Shown here: positions 55,768 to 64,000 of the stretch, piece after piece
How the letters are laid out: each line of letters begins with the position of its first letter
Numbering within the stretch: position 1 is the stretch's first letter
Source of the DNA: Pycnococcus provasolii
Lineage: Eukaryota; Chlorophyta; Pseudoscourfieldiophyceae; Pseudoscourfieldiales; Pycnococcaceae
Assembly (NCBI GenBank): GCA_938743325.2
Contig: OW568873.1
Location: 558,001-622,000, forward strand
DNA length: 64,000 nucleotides
Reading direction: 5' to 3'
Position numbers and translations under genes: made by a program
Notes under the pieces: model-generated
Database searches by the model: none
Told to the model about the DNA's origin: nothing
What the model saw: the letters and a program-made list of their open reading frames with translations, nothing else

Positions 55768-58700
55768 ATGACAGACACGTCGCTGCTGTTCACCGTTCCG
55801 TACGAACAGACGGGTGGGACGGGATCAGGGGAAGGATGCATCGAGTTCAGTCCGAACGGCGCGTACCTCGCCGTCGCTGGATGCAAGCCGAAGGTGTCGC
55901 TCTTCGACAGAACGGGAGAACTCCTACACGAGGTGATCTTGGACCCGTCAAGCGCAAGCGCGTCCGACCCCTCAGTAGACGCACAAGCAAGCACGTTCGT
56001 CTCGTCAATGGCGTGGGACAAAAACTCAGACAACTTGGCCATCGTGCCGAGAAGTTCGCAGAGCGTCATCATATGGTCCGCGGTCACGCGCGAAAGCTTC
56101 AAACTCGACGGTCACCTCAAGAGTATCACATGGCTCCAATGGGCAACGCACGCACCCGTACTCGCGTGCGGAACCGAAAAGGGAAACCTGCTGCTCTACG
56201 ACGTGCGCAAGGGACGAAAGACACCCGTGATTGGAATTCACAGCCGAGAAATCACATGCGGAGCGTGGTCAGAGGACGGCATACTCGCGCTCGGCTCCGT
56301 CGACAAGTCAGTCAGCCTGAGCACCGACGCTGGAGACACGATCAAGCAGGTGCGCTGCAAGGCGCCGCCGCACGCAATGCACTTCACATCCCGCGCCAGC
56401 GACGGACCGTCGAGCCAACCGCGCCAGAAGACGCTGTCGGTGAATGTTGGACAGAAGTCGATTTACCTGTTGAACCCGGATGCCAGTGGCCCGGACAGCG
56501 ACGTTCCGGTCGAGCTCGCTTTTCTGCAGAAGTACGGCAACATAATCAGTCACTGCTCATTCGGCGAAGGGTATAGCGCCATCGCCTTCTCGTCGGGGCA
56601 GATGGTGTGCATCAGCACCGCCAGCCGCGAAATTAGCGAGGAGGTTCACAGCGCCGTGTACCACCGCAACGGCATCAGCGACATGCAATTCTGCACCGCG
56701 CTGCAGCGCATCGTCACGTGTGGCAGTGGTGAGATTCGCATGCTTGATGCCAGTAGGCCCGAGCTGGTGGAGATGAAAGACAAGAATGTCGACGATGCGA
56801 AGCACAACTTCACCCAGATGCGGTGGACGGAGGACGGGCAGGTGCTTGCCGTCAACACAACCACGGGCGAGGTAAAGTGCTACCTCGCGAGCTTGCCACA
56901 AATTCACAGCACGTACGACACGACGCTCTGCCACCTCACATCCCTGCTCGAGTTCTCCATCGTCGAGATGGCGCATGATCCTAACCCACGCTCCGTGACC
57001 GTCGAGTTTGAGCCGGCATTCTGCGCGCTTGGGCCGTATCACCTCGTGAGCGGCATGAACGCGCAGGCGTGGTTCTACGCCAGACCGAGTGCCGATTCGA
57101 GCCTTGCGGGGACGATGCTCGGCGTTCGCGAGTACGTGGGAACCGTGCAGTCGATCGTCCTTCGTGGCGAGATGTGCGCCGTATTGACGGAGGGCCGGGT
57201 CACGGTCCATCCCGTCGCGAGCGCGGGTGGTGCGGACTCGGGTGCCACCGATACCGTGGTGCCTGACACAACCCGTCCCGCCGACGTCGAGTGCATAGCT
57301 GCATCGCCGTCTATCCTCGTCTGTGGCACGGCTACGGGATCGATCATGTGTTACTTCATGCAGACCGAGGGCGAGAACGAACCTCCGACGGTGAAGCTTG
57401 TGAATGAGTTTAAGCACGGCAACGGGCCGATCAGGCAGCTCCACACGAATGTGATTGGCACTCGCGTGCTGTTCGAGGATGGGCGTGGCATGGTGTACCT
57501 GCTAAATCCCGTCTCCGACACCTGCCTTCCTTGCCCAAAGTTCGCCAACAAGCTCGACGTCGCTCTGTGGGACGCCGCAGATAACGCTATGTTCGTTCTT
57601 GCAGACAACAATGAGATCTCGCTCTTCGTGTCGCGTGCGACAAGCATAAACGGTGCGTTTATCAAGCACATCGCCACGATGCGCCGCCCCGCGGGGTCGC
57701 TTCCCGTTCTCTTTCGCAAGGGCATCGTCACGTGCCAGAGCCCCGGCGGACTGCTGCACGACGTTTCGTTCGAGGAGGTTCGCATGCTCAGCGAAGCGGA
57801 GGCTCAGGGCACCACTATGAACGAGCGGTACGAGAGCAAGCTTCGTGCGGAGCTGTCGATGCTGCGCCACGAGGATGCGTGGCAGACTCTACAAAAGATC
57901 AAGATGCCCAACACTCTCGACAGCACCGTGCTTAAGGCTTCGCTCGAGGCGCTGGATGTCGGCACGGCAATCAAGGTTGCACGCCGCCGTGGGCAAGCGG
58001 GCCTTGTGATGACGCTGGAGAGGTTGCAGTACGTCGAGGATCGCAACCTGCTTGCCGGGCACGTGTGCGTGCTGCTGCTGCAGGACTACCAGCGTGCGCA
58101 GGAGCTCTTTCTGCGCTCAAGTCAGCCTTGGGCGGCTCTCGAGATGCGCAAGGATCTCAAGCACTGGGAAGAGGCGCTTAAGCTCGCGCGGCAGCTCGGC
58201 CACGGCGGCGTGAGCGAGATTTGCTGCCATTACGCGTCGATGCTGGAGATGCGCGGCGAAACGGAGAACGCGATTGCGCAGTATGAGGCGGCGCTGCAGG
58301 GCTCGCTCGACGGTGGCGCAGATGCGATGGTGCTGTCCGAGGAGGTTCGGGCGGACGTGCAGCAGCAGTGCCGCGGCGGCATGGCGCGATGTCTCATTCG
58401 CATGGGCGACCTTCGGCGCGGGCGTCAGATGGCGCTCGATGAGGGTTCGAAGATGCTTTACAAGGACTGTGCCGGCATCCTCGAGTCGCAGGGCCAGCTG
58501 GGCGAGGCGGCGGAGCTGTACGAGCGCGGGGGAGAGATCGAGAAGGCGGCAGGCATCTACATTCGCACGAAGAACTTCGACGCGGCGAAACCGCTCATGG
58601 ACATGGTGGGCCAGTCTCGCCTGCACGGCCAGTTTGCTCGCGCACAGGAGGCTGCGCAGAAGTACGAGGAGGCTGCGGTGGCGTACGAACGCGCGGGCGA

Positions 58701-59946
58701 CACTGGCAACGTCGTGCGACTGTACCTTGGCGCGCTCAGCATGGCACAGAAGGCTTTCGCGGTTGCACGCCAGTCGCGCAACCCGGAGGCGGCTGCGCTG
58801 GTGGCAAGGCACTGCCAGTCGACTGGCGATCACCGCGATGCCGTCGAGTTTCTGTGTCTCGCTGGCATGGTTGATGAGGCGTTCGAGCTCGCGGAGAGCC
58901 AGAACGAGATGGACGCCTTCGCCAGCGCGATGAAGGCGTCTTCCGCCGCCACCTCGAAGAACAGCCAGCACCTCATCGCCGCCGCAAAGTTCTTCGAGGC
59001 TCAGGGCGAGTTTGTTCGCGCCGGCGACGTGTTGTACGGCTGCGGCCAGCTGAACGGCGCGCTGAAGATGTACCTTAAGAAGGGCGTGTCGGCGATGGAC
59101 AAGGCGATTCAGGTGGTGGGCGAGGCGCGCAACGATTCGCTCACCACCATGCTGTGCGACTTCCTCGCGGGCGAGGCGGACGGCGCACCGAAGGGAAACA
59201 ACTACCTGTTCAAGCTTCACTTGGCTCTCGGCGACTACGAGCAGGCTGCTCACACCGCGGTCCTCATCGCCGGCCAGGAGCGCGAGATGGGCAATTACAA
59301 GCAGGCGCGCGACCAGCTGCTTGATGTGGCGAAGGAGCTCGAGTCTCGGAACATTCGCATTCCGAATGAGCTCGTTCGTAGCCTGCAGCTTCTGCACTCG
59401 TACATTCTCGTGAAGACGCTCGTGAAGTCGAACAACCACGTCGGCGCCGCACGAATGCTCTGCCGTGTGGCGAAAAGCATATCCAAGTTCCCCCAACACA
59501 TCGTTCCAATCCTGACGAGCACGGTGATTGAGTGCCAGCGTGCGGAGCTCAAGAGAAGTGCGCAAGACTACGCCGCGGTTCTGATGCGACCCGAACATCG
59601 CGACTTGATTGCGGATGCGTACCGGAAAAAGATTGAGGCTTTGGTGCGTCGACCGGACAAAACCGCGGAGGACGTGGACGACGAGATCATACCTTGTGCC
59701 CATTGCGGCGTAGACGGTCCTGCGCACGATCTCGAATGCATGGCATGCCGTGAAATGCTGCCGATGTGCATAGCCACTGGTAAGCGTATGCACCCTGACC
59801 AGTGGTCACGGTGTCCTTCGTGCCACTTCCCGTGCCTGCAGACGGAGATGGTGCAGCACCTGGCAGCATACAAGAAGTGCCCGTTGTGCAGCGAGTCGAT
59901 TCCTATCGCGGCGGTGGTGAAGATGCCCAACCAGCTCGCGAAATAG
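55768..59946 (+). CDS. IFT144: IFT144 (WDR19), intraflagellar transport complex A subunit
   Basis: The frame encodes 1,392 residues from the ATG at 55768 (MTDTSLLFTVPYEQ), with a TTG-started extension ignored. Two WD40 propellers cover about residues 1-700 (YLAVAGCKPKVSLFDRTGE; VLACGTEKGNLLLYDVRKGR; ITCGAWSEDGILALGSVDKS), then a long TPR-like alpha-solenoid (about 740-1270; LAGHVCVLLLQDYQRAQELF, AAGIYIRTKNFDAAKPLMDM). The C-terminus carries paired Cys zinc-ribbon-like knuckles (CAHCGVDGPAHDLECMAC, CPSCHFPCLQ, CPLCSESIP). The domain order, the YCIATGxxM-type line (MCIATGKRMHPDQWS) and the SKFPxHIVPILTSTVIEC line (SKFPQHIVPILTSTVIECQR) are specific to IFT144. It works in the retrograde train and in ciliary membrane-protein entry. 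Confidence 0.96.
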   Translation: MTDTSLLFTVPYEQTGGTGSGEGCIEFSPNGAYLAVAGCKPKVSLFDRTGELLHEVILDPSSASASDPSVDAQASTFVSSMAWDKNSDNLAIVPRSSQSVIIWSAVTRESFKLDGHLKSITWLQWATHAPVLACGTEKGNLLLYDVRKGRKTPVIGIHSREITCGAWSEDGILALGSVDKSVSLSTDAGDTIKQVRCKAPPHAMHFTSRASDGPSSQPRQKTLSVNVGQKSIYLLNPDASGPDSDVPVELAFLQKYGNIISHCSFGEGYSAIAFSSGQMVCISTASREISEEVHSAVYHRNGISDMQFCTALQRIVTCGSGEIRMLDASRPELVEMKDKNVDDAKHNFTQMRWTEDGQVLAVNTTTGEVKCYLASLPQIHSTYDTTLCHLTSLLEFSIVEMAHDPNPRSVTVEFEPAFCALGPYHLVSGMNAQAWFYARPSADSSLAGTMLGVREYVGTVQSIVLRGEMCAVLTEGRVTVHPVASAGGADSGATDTVVPDTTRPADVECIAASPSILVCGTATGSIMCYFMQTEGENEPPTVKLVNEFKHGNGPIRQLHTNVIGTRVLFEDGRGMVYLLNPVSDTCLPCPKFANKLDVALWDAADNAMFVLADNNEISLFVSRATSINGAFIKHIATMRRPAGSLPVLFRKGIVTCQSPGGLLHDVSFEEVRMLSEAEAQGTTMNERYESKLRAELSMLRHEDAWQTLQKIKMPNTLDSTVLKASLEALDVGTAIKVARRRGQAGLVMTLERLQYVEDRNLLAGHVCVLLLQDYQRAQELFLRSSQPWAALEMRKDLKHWEEALKLARQLGHGGVSEICCHYASMLEMRGETENAIAQYEAALQGSLDGGADAMVLSEEVRADVQQQCRGGMARCLIRMGDLRRGRQMALDEGSKMLYKDCAGILESQGQLGEAAELYERGGEIEKAAGIYIRTKNFDAAKPLMDMVGQSRLHGQFARAQEAAQKYEEAAVAYERAGDTGNVVRLYLGALSMAQKAFAVARQSRNPEAAALVARHCQSTGDHRDAVEFLCLAGMVDEAFELAESQNEMDAFASAMKASSAATSKNSQHLIAAAKFFEAQGEFVRAGDVLYGCGQLNGALKMYLKKGVSAMDKAIQVVGEARNDSLTTMLCDFLAGEADGAPKGNNYLFKLHLALGDYEQAAHTAVLIAGQEREMGNYKQARDQLLDVAKELESRNIRIPNELVRSLQLLHSYILVKTLVKSNNHVGAARMLCRVAKSISKFPQHIVPILTSTVIECQRAELKRSAQDYAAVLMRPEHRDLIADAYRKKIEALVRRPDKTAEDVDDEIIPCAHCGVDGPAHDLECMACREMLPMCIATGKRMHPDQWSRCPSCHFPCLQTEMVQHLAAYKKCPLCSESIPIAAVVKMPNQLAK

Positions 59947-60040
59947 ATTCTTTGTTATTTGAAAAAACTTACTTTTGACTTACGACCAACTGATGGAACG
60001 CGCGTGAAATGCAAAGTTTTGTTGTACACTTTGTATAACA

Positions 60041-61003
60041 TTACACGTTGGCGGCAGAGTTTCTCTGCACGCCATCATCCAACGTCCATCTCTGCACGTT
60101 GGCGGATCTCGATGCACGTGATCGCTCGCGACGACCTCGAGTGCCTCGAGGATGCGACGTCGTTCCGCCGGGTGCACCCACGGGTCCTGTGACGACGGTG
60201 ACTGTGGGAATGATTGACGGGAACACGCCGGCGTGCAGCTGCGCCATGATTTGCAGCTGCGTGAGCTCGTCGGGTTCGAGTTTGCGTAGAGCGGTGTAGA
60301 AGCGGTAGACGAATCTGGTTATGTACAGTTCGATCGCGACGAGGAAAATTAAGAGGACGATACGCGATACGGTGTATCGATATAGAGCCGCCTCCAGTGC
60401 GTATCTGATGAAGTTGACGACGCAGAAGCCCAAGTAGGCACCTATGAGCTGCGGGTGAAGTTTCTGCGCGGCGCGGTACCCGAGAGCCGGAAGTACGGCG
60501 AGCATGCTGAAAGGCCACAGCTGAGAGTTGAGTGTCGCCGCAAGGACGAGGAAGACGTCTACGACAGCAAACCATCGAACGTACCTTGCCGTGCGAAAGA
60601 GCTCGAGGTGTTCTTCCGTCATTTCGATGGCGTCAAGCGCGTGTCTTGCACTGGCCTCTGCGATGGACTGTCTGAGTGCGGATGCCGCGGCCGAGTGGCT
60701 CCCGTCTCTCTGTGCCGCCGTTATGAGTCTTGCGGGTATTCCCGGTGCGGGCGGCTGGTTTGGGATGGACTGGTTTGACGGACCCACCCCCGGAACGGCG
60801 TATCCCGTGGCGACGGGTATGCCGACGACGGGCTGCTGCTGTTGATGATGCTGCTGCTGCTGCGACGACGACGACGTGGATGTTCCGGTGGGGGACACGA
60901 CAAGAGGAGGGGTCCCCAGAGAAGCCGACGCACTATTACCACTGTTAGCACCTGGCATTGTGACTGGTGTGCCTGGTAAGATGGCGTGGTCCACGACGGC
61001 CAT
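60041..61003 (-). CDS. Small multi-span membrane protein, unknown
   Basis: The frame encodes 320 residues from the ATG at 61001-61003 (MAVVDHAILPGTPVTMPG); the open frame continues upstream only with a GTG. The N-terminus is Ser/Gln/His-rich and soluble. A helix-rich region starts near residue 150 (RYVRWFAVVDVFLVLAATLN), with further hydrophobic segments LWPFSMLAVLPALGYRAAQ, LIGAYLGFCVVNFIRYALEA and VSRIVLLIFLVAIELYITRF, then a soluble tail with Pro/Thr and Arg. Four membrane spans are likely. I cannot name it. It is divergent from the uL11 gene across 386 bp and convergent with IFT144, 94 bp away. Confidence 0.7.
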   Translation of the reverse strand: MAVVDHAILPGTPVTMPGANSGNSASASLGTPPLVVSPTGTSTSSSSQQQQHHQQQQPVVGIPVATGYAVPGVGPSNQSIPNQPPAPGIPARLITAAQRDGSHSAAASALRQSIAEASARHALDAIEMTEEHLELFRTARYVRWFAVVDVFLVLAATLNSQLWPFSMLAVLPALGYRAAQKLHPQLIGAYLGFCVVNFIRYALEAALYRYTVSRIVLLIFLVAIELYITRFVYRFYTALRKLEPDELTQLQIMAQLHAGVFPSIIPTVTVVTGPVGAPGGTTSHPRGTRGRRERSRASRSANVQRWTLDDGVQRNSAANV

Positions 61004-61389
61004 TGACAGCAGACACACTGACGCACTGACGCAGACGCGCGCGCGTGTGGCTTGTGGCTTGTGGCTACGCACGTGCAAGGCCGCAGGTGCCGGACGAAAA
61101 CCGCGGACATTAAGCGTAATGGTGGATCCCCGAGTTACTACCGGAGTACCCGGGTAAAATCTGGGAGAGAAATCCAACCCCGAACAAGCCCGAACGAAAA
61201 AATAACTTTCCAAACCCCCAGTTTTTTTTCCAGGGCAGGTCCACGGGTTTTTCGATCCGGTGTCCCCTGTTGTTTTGGTTTGGTCATGTTTCCCGGTTTC
61301 CCCAAGTAGGTGCGCCGCCGTCGCCGGGTCTCTCCTCCCCTCCCCCATTGCCACCCGTCGCCGGCCATCACAACACCGCAAAACACAAC
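61004..61389. promoter_or_regulatory. Bidirectional promoter region of the membrane-protein and uL11 genes
   Basis: The 386-bp gap between two divergent starts. It includes T-rich tracts and TTTGGTTTGGTC near 61270. No recognised TATA element was found. Assigned from gene geometry alone. Confidence 0.4.
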
Positions 61390-61890
61390 ATGCCGCCGAA
61401 GTTCGACCCGTCCGCCGTACTAATCGTGTACGTGCGCGCAACCGGAGGGGAGGTCGGCGCAGCCTCCTCGCTCGCACCCAAGATTGGACCGCTTGGACTC
61501 TCGCCGAAGAAGGTGGGTGAGGACATCGCCAAGGAAACCGCCAAGGAGTGGAAGGGACTTCGCGTCACCTGCAAACTCATCGTGCAGAACCGACAGGCCA
61601 AGGTGGAAGTCGTGCCGTCCGCAGCCGCGCTCGTCATCAAGGCTCTCAAGGAACCCCAGCGTGACCGCAAGAAGGTGAAGAACATTCAGCACTCAGGAAA
61701 CGTCTCCATCGACCAGATTTATGAGATTGCGCGCATCATGCGCCCGCGATCCATGGCACGCGAGTTCTCGGGAACTGTCAAAGAGATGCTCGGAACTGCC
61801 GTCAGCGTCGGATGCACCGTCGAGGGTGAGGACCCGCGCGACATTCAGCAGCAGATTGACGACGGCGACATCGACGTGCCGTCGGCGTAA
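61390..61890 (+). CDS. RPL12: Cytosolic large-subunit ribosomal protein uL11 (RPL12)
   Basis: The frame encodes 166 residues from the ATG at 61390 ([20 protein letters not shown]), the usual length for eukaryotic uL11. It reads end to end as the family: [59 protein letters not shown], and the C-terminal RNA-binding domain [20 protein letters not shown] then [19 protein letters not shown]. It sits at the GTPase-associated centre of the 60S subunit. It has no intron. Confidence 0.97.
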   Translation: MPPKFDPSAVLIVYVRATGGEVGAASSLAPKIGPLGLSPKKVGEDIAKETAKEWKGLRVTCKLIVQNRQAKVEVVPSAAALVIKALKEPQRDRKKVKNIQHSGNVSIDQIYEIARIMRPRSMAREFSGTVKEMLGTAVSVGCTVEGEDPRDIQQQIDDGDIDVPSA

Positions 61891-62212
61891 ATAGCCTGAC
61901 AGCGCGACCCGTTGTTACCCGTACCAAAAAAACTATACCACAAAAAAGATCTTTTCTCTTACTGTTTTGTGGTCCTCACCGCCACCACTCTCGTTGTCGT
62001 CGAAAATACCGCGCAGGCATTGTGCCTCGGGCCACCAACACACACGCGCGCACACACAGTCCGCCGTATGTTATCGTAGCGTCGCCGTTGTAGCAGACAA
62101 ATTTTTCCGGGTATTGGTATTGGGGACCCACCGTAGATCCACAAAGCGTGAGAATTTGTTTTTTCCCTGTGGGATCCCGGTCGTGCCAAACGATTGTGTC
62201 CACAGTTTCATC
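61891..62212. other. Spacer, nothing recognised
   Basis: Poly-A-rich start after the uL11 stop, then mixed sequence with a CACACACGCGCGCACACACA-type run at about 62040. No frame with coding character was seen. Confidence 0.5.
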
Positions 62213-62452
62213 ATGGCGGCATCTAGGGTGATCTACAAGATCACCTCACCGTCAAAACGCGTTTACATAGGGCAAACGACGTATTTCGCGAAACGTCAAA
62301 ATGCATATAAGAGACTCGCCTCGGCAAGGGAGGAGGTAGCGAAGAACATCGGTGCATGGAAGCAACCAAAACTCAGAAATTCGCTTCGAAAATATGGCTA
62401 TGAAGCGCATAAAATAGAAATCGTGCTTCAAATAACCTTCAATGTAGCGTAA
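62213..62452 (+). pseudogene. GIY-YIG nuclease-like fragment
   Basis: The frame encodes 79 residues from the ATG at 62213 (MAASRVIYKITSPSKRVYIG). The VIY and YIG motifs sit 10 residues apart as in GIY-YIG homing and repair nucleases, followed by QTTYFAKRQNAYKRL with the catalytic-region Arg. The C-terminal half ends early (LRKYGYEAHKIEIVLQ) and the conserved acidic and downstream parts are short or absent. It is either a truncated gene or a degraded homing-endonuclease copy. Such proteins occur in phages, giant viruses and organelle introns. Confidence 0.6.
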
Positions 62453-62514
62453 AAAAAAACTTGTTCCCATGTTGGAAAAACTAACAACTGCAAACTATGG
62501 CGCCCTCCCTGAAG

Positions 62515-62874
62515 TTAATGGGAGCATGCGACACGAGGTTTTGGCTCCCACGCCCAAACCTGCACGTTTTGTCGTTTTCCAAGCGCTAACCAATCTGCGA
62601 TGGGCGTCGTCAACCGAGTAGACCAAACATTCGTATGCGACCAATACCGAACGTAAATCGAGCGCACATAAACGGTCAAAACCCGTACTTGGGCGGCTAA
62701 TCGGTACCACGGACGAGTGGACCCCATATGTCTCTTCCATAGTTCCGTGGTGCGCGGGTCCTTCAATCGACGATGAACAGAACCCAAAACATCGCTACGC
62801 GCGCAGATACGGTTGTGCACGCGGCGCATCCAACCCGTAAGCAGTTGGTAACATGAAAGAATTTTTATTGGCAT
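62515..62874 (-). CDS. Possible small basic protein, unknown
   Basis: A 119-codon frame from the ATG at 62872-62874 (MPIKILSCYQLLTGWMRRV). It is rich in Arg, Trp and His with no signal or repeat. I recognise nothing in it. It lies between the GIY-YIG fragment and the RIC1 gene and may be chance. Confidence 0.2.
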   Translation of the reverse strand: MPIKILSCYQLLTGWMRRVHNRICARSDVLGSVHRRLKDPRTTELWKRHMGSTRPWYRLAAQVRVLTVYVRSIYVRYWSHTNVWSTRLTTPIADWLALGKRQNVQVWAWEPKPRVACSH

Positions 62875-63080
62875 CACCGTAGTAGTCTATCTATAGCGCG
62901 CCCTTCTGGGCTCCCACCTCCTACCTCCCACTCACCAAACAACCTCCTCCTACGGCCTTACCTGGCTACCATAATAGGATCGTCCAATTTGCTCACAATG
63001 AATGAGCAATTGACTGACTGGACAATAGTTGAAACTAAATATAATATACTAAATATATATAGCTATATTAGCATGTGTCG

Positions 63081-64000
63081 TTACTTTAACAACTTGGCGA
63101 GAAACGCGCGAACGCCAGAGGCAAGCTCATCAGGATGGACTCCGTCGTTCGTCGCTAGCCGAGCCAGCGATGGTTCCGCTGGCAAAGGTTGCTCACCCGC
63201 TCCAAGAGGTGCGGGTGATGTTGGCACCCTCGACGACGGCGTGAAGCCACCACCACCACCACCACCACCACCATTTCCTCCTCCAAGACCCAACGCGCGT
63301 AGCAACCATCCATCCTTCTCGCGGCTCGTCCTGTTCCCTTGCGCCAGCGTGCCCTCCTCGTCAACGGCGTCGTCGCCAGAAGAGCATGCCGCCGTGCGAT
63401 CCAGGAAATGCGACAACTCGCGAGCAAGGTTCATGTCGTCGTCGTTGCCCTGGAGGGAGGCGTGCTCGAGCAAGCGCAGCGTCGCGACGCGCCACGCGCT
63501 CGCACCCTGAAGCTTCTCGATCACAATCAAGTAACCTGCGGCGGTGCGCAGCCGATGCGTGAACAGGCACCTCTCGAACATTGTCAGCGGCGAACCAATC
63601 GCGCTGAACAGGCGCACCCACTCCTTCTCGTCAATCTTGCGAGCCACCGCCACCACAACTTCCGAAGCCACGGGAAAGCTGAGCACGAGGTCAGCCGCCG
63701 CAGTCAGCACCTCCGCGGGATCCAGGCCGTGGCCAGGACTCTTCGCCGGAACGACGCCGCGGGATGCGCTCGCGCCGCTCAGCGCGGTAAAGAGCAGCCA
63801 CTCGAGGCTGTGCGTGAAGTGCTCCGCGTGCCGTCCCATCCAAGCGAGCCTAGCAGCCTCCTCGAGCGCGCCGCGCCGCACGAGGTGGCGCAGAAGGCAG
63901 GGAAGCAGTGGCTGGGCACGCACGTGTGGGTCGTGCAGAGCCGTCTCAATGGGAGTGCTTGCCATCGTTATGCCGTGACGTGGCGAATTAGACTGCTCGT
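63081..64000 (-). CDS. RIC1: RIC1-like RAB6 GEF subunit, C-terminal part only (runs off window)
   Basis: The frame is still open at the right edge (in-frame EQSNSPRHGIT precedes the first ATG at 63963-63965), so the N-terminus lies outside. The visible 294 residues from that ATG match the RIC1 C-terminal domain: QPLLPCLLRHLVRRGALEE, then HFTHSLEWLLFTAL, a middle block VLSFPVASEVVVAVARKIDE, and SPLTMFERCLFTHRLRTAAG followed by YLIVIEKLQGASAW. A poly-Gly segment interrupts a poorly conserved tail (about residues 228-240). RIC1 with RGP1 activates RAB6/Ypt6 at the Golgi. Human RIC1 is about 1,400 residues, so most of the gene lies beyond 64000. Confidence 0.82.
   Translation of the reverse strand, partial: EQSNSPRHGITMASTPIETALHDPHVRAQPLLPCLLRHLVRRGALEEAARLAWMGRHAEHFTHSLEWLLFTALSGASASRGVVPAKSPGHGLDPAEVLTAAADLVLSFPVASEVVVAVARKIDEKEWVRLFSAIGSPLTMFERCLFTHRLRTAAGYLIVIEKLQGASAWRVATLRLLEHASLQGNDDDMNLARELSHFLDRTAACSSGDDAVDEEGTLAQGNRTSREKDGWLLRALGLGGGNGGGGGGGGGFTPSSRVPTSPAPLGAGEQPLPAEPSLARLATNDGVHPDELASGVRAFLAKLLK

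Noticed and set aside
61004-61477. N-terminal extension of the membrane-protein frame into the uL11 gene
   Set aside because: It begins at a GTG, overlaps the uL11 coding start, and is Arg-rich without function; the ATG at 61003 is better.
1-64000. tRNA or rRNA genes
   Set aside because: I looked for the conserved GGTTCGANNC box and tRNA ends in the spacers and saw none; a covariance search is needed to be certain.

Overview
This window is nuclear DNA of a eukaryote, most likely a compact-genome, intron-poor green alga of prasinophyte type. Long uninterrupted reading frames carry eukaryote-only proteins: IFT144, CFAP91, meckelin, NOT3, the RIC1 C-terminus, an R-SNARE of plant VAMP72 type, cytosolic uL11, and nuclear-encoded mitochondrial OXA1 and uL23. 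Neighbouring genes are often convergent and only 76-250 bp apart. Only one intron could be read with confidence, in the R-SNARE gene. Three cilium/flagellum genes in 64 kb mean the lineage has, or recently had, flagella. The species was not identified.

Layout. 1-1000: 5' part of a secreted or membrane protein running off the left edge. 1158-3250: retroelement debris with LTR-like ends, a Ty3/gypsy-like pol piece joined to a methyltransferase-like domain, and a 52-bp duplication. 3716-9567: two-GYF adaptor, ChaN-like protein, an 18-copy 52-bp minisatellite with telomere-like cores, and an SLC35F-like transporter. 10406-24196: TPR protein, meckelin, a Gly/Asp-rich protein, OXA1, an HNH fragment beside a GC-rich island, an acyltransferase-fold protein lacking its catalytic Ser, a PHB-depolymerase-like esterase, a small orphan gene, and the R-SNARE. 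24620-36271: one gene for a giant (about 3,880 residues) single-pass surface protein with about 30 IPT/TIG domains. 36272-39036: gene-free. 39037-45292: voltage-gated K+ channel with a C2 domain, uL23m and NOT3. 46991-59946: CFAP91 with a 24-IQ-motif array, a coiled-coil protein and IFT144. 60041-64000: a membrane protein head-to-head with uL11, a GIY-YIG fragment, and the 3' part of RIC1 running off the right edge.

How the genes relate. They are not an operon or one pathway. Recurring themes are the cilium (meckelin at the transition zone, IFT144 in the retrograde IFT-A train, CFAP91 at the radial-spoke base), membrane traffic (VAMP72-like SNARE, RIC1) and organelle biogenesis (OXA1, uL23m). 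Short telomere-like motifs (CCCTAA variants) recur in intergenic DNA, and the coding regions are rich in codon-level tandem repeats (Gly, Asp, Ser, Gln, Pro-Glu). Many open frames begin at GTG or TTG only; starts below were moved to the first sensible ATG.
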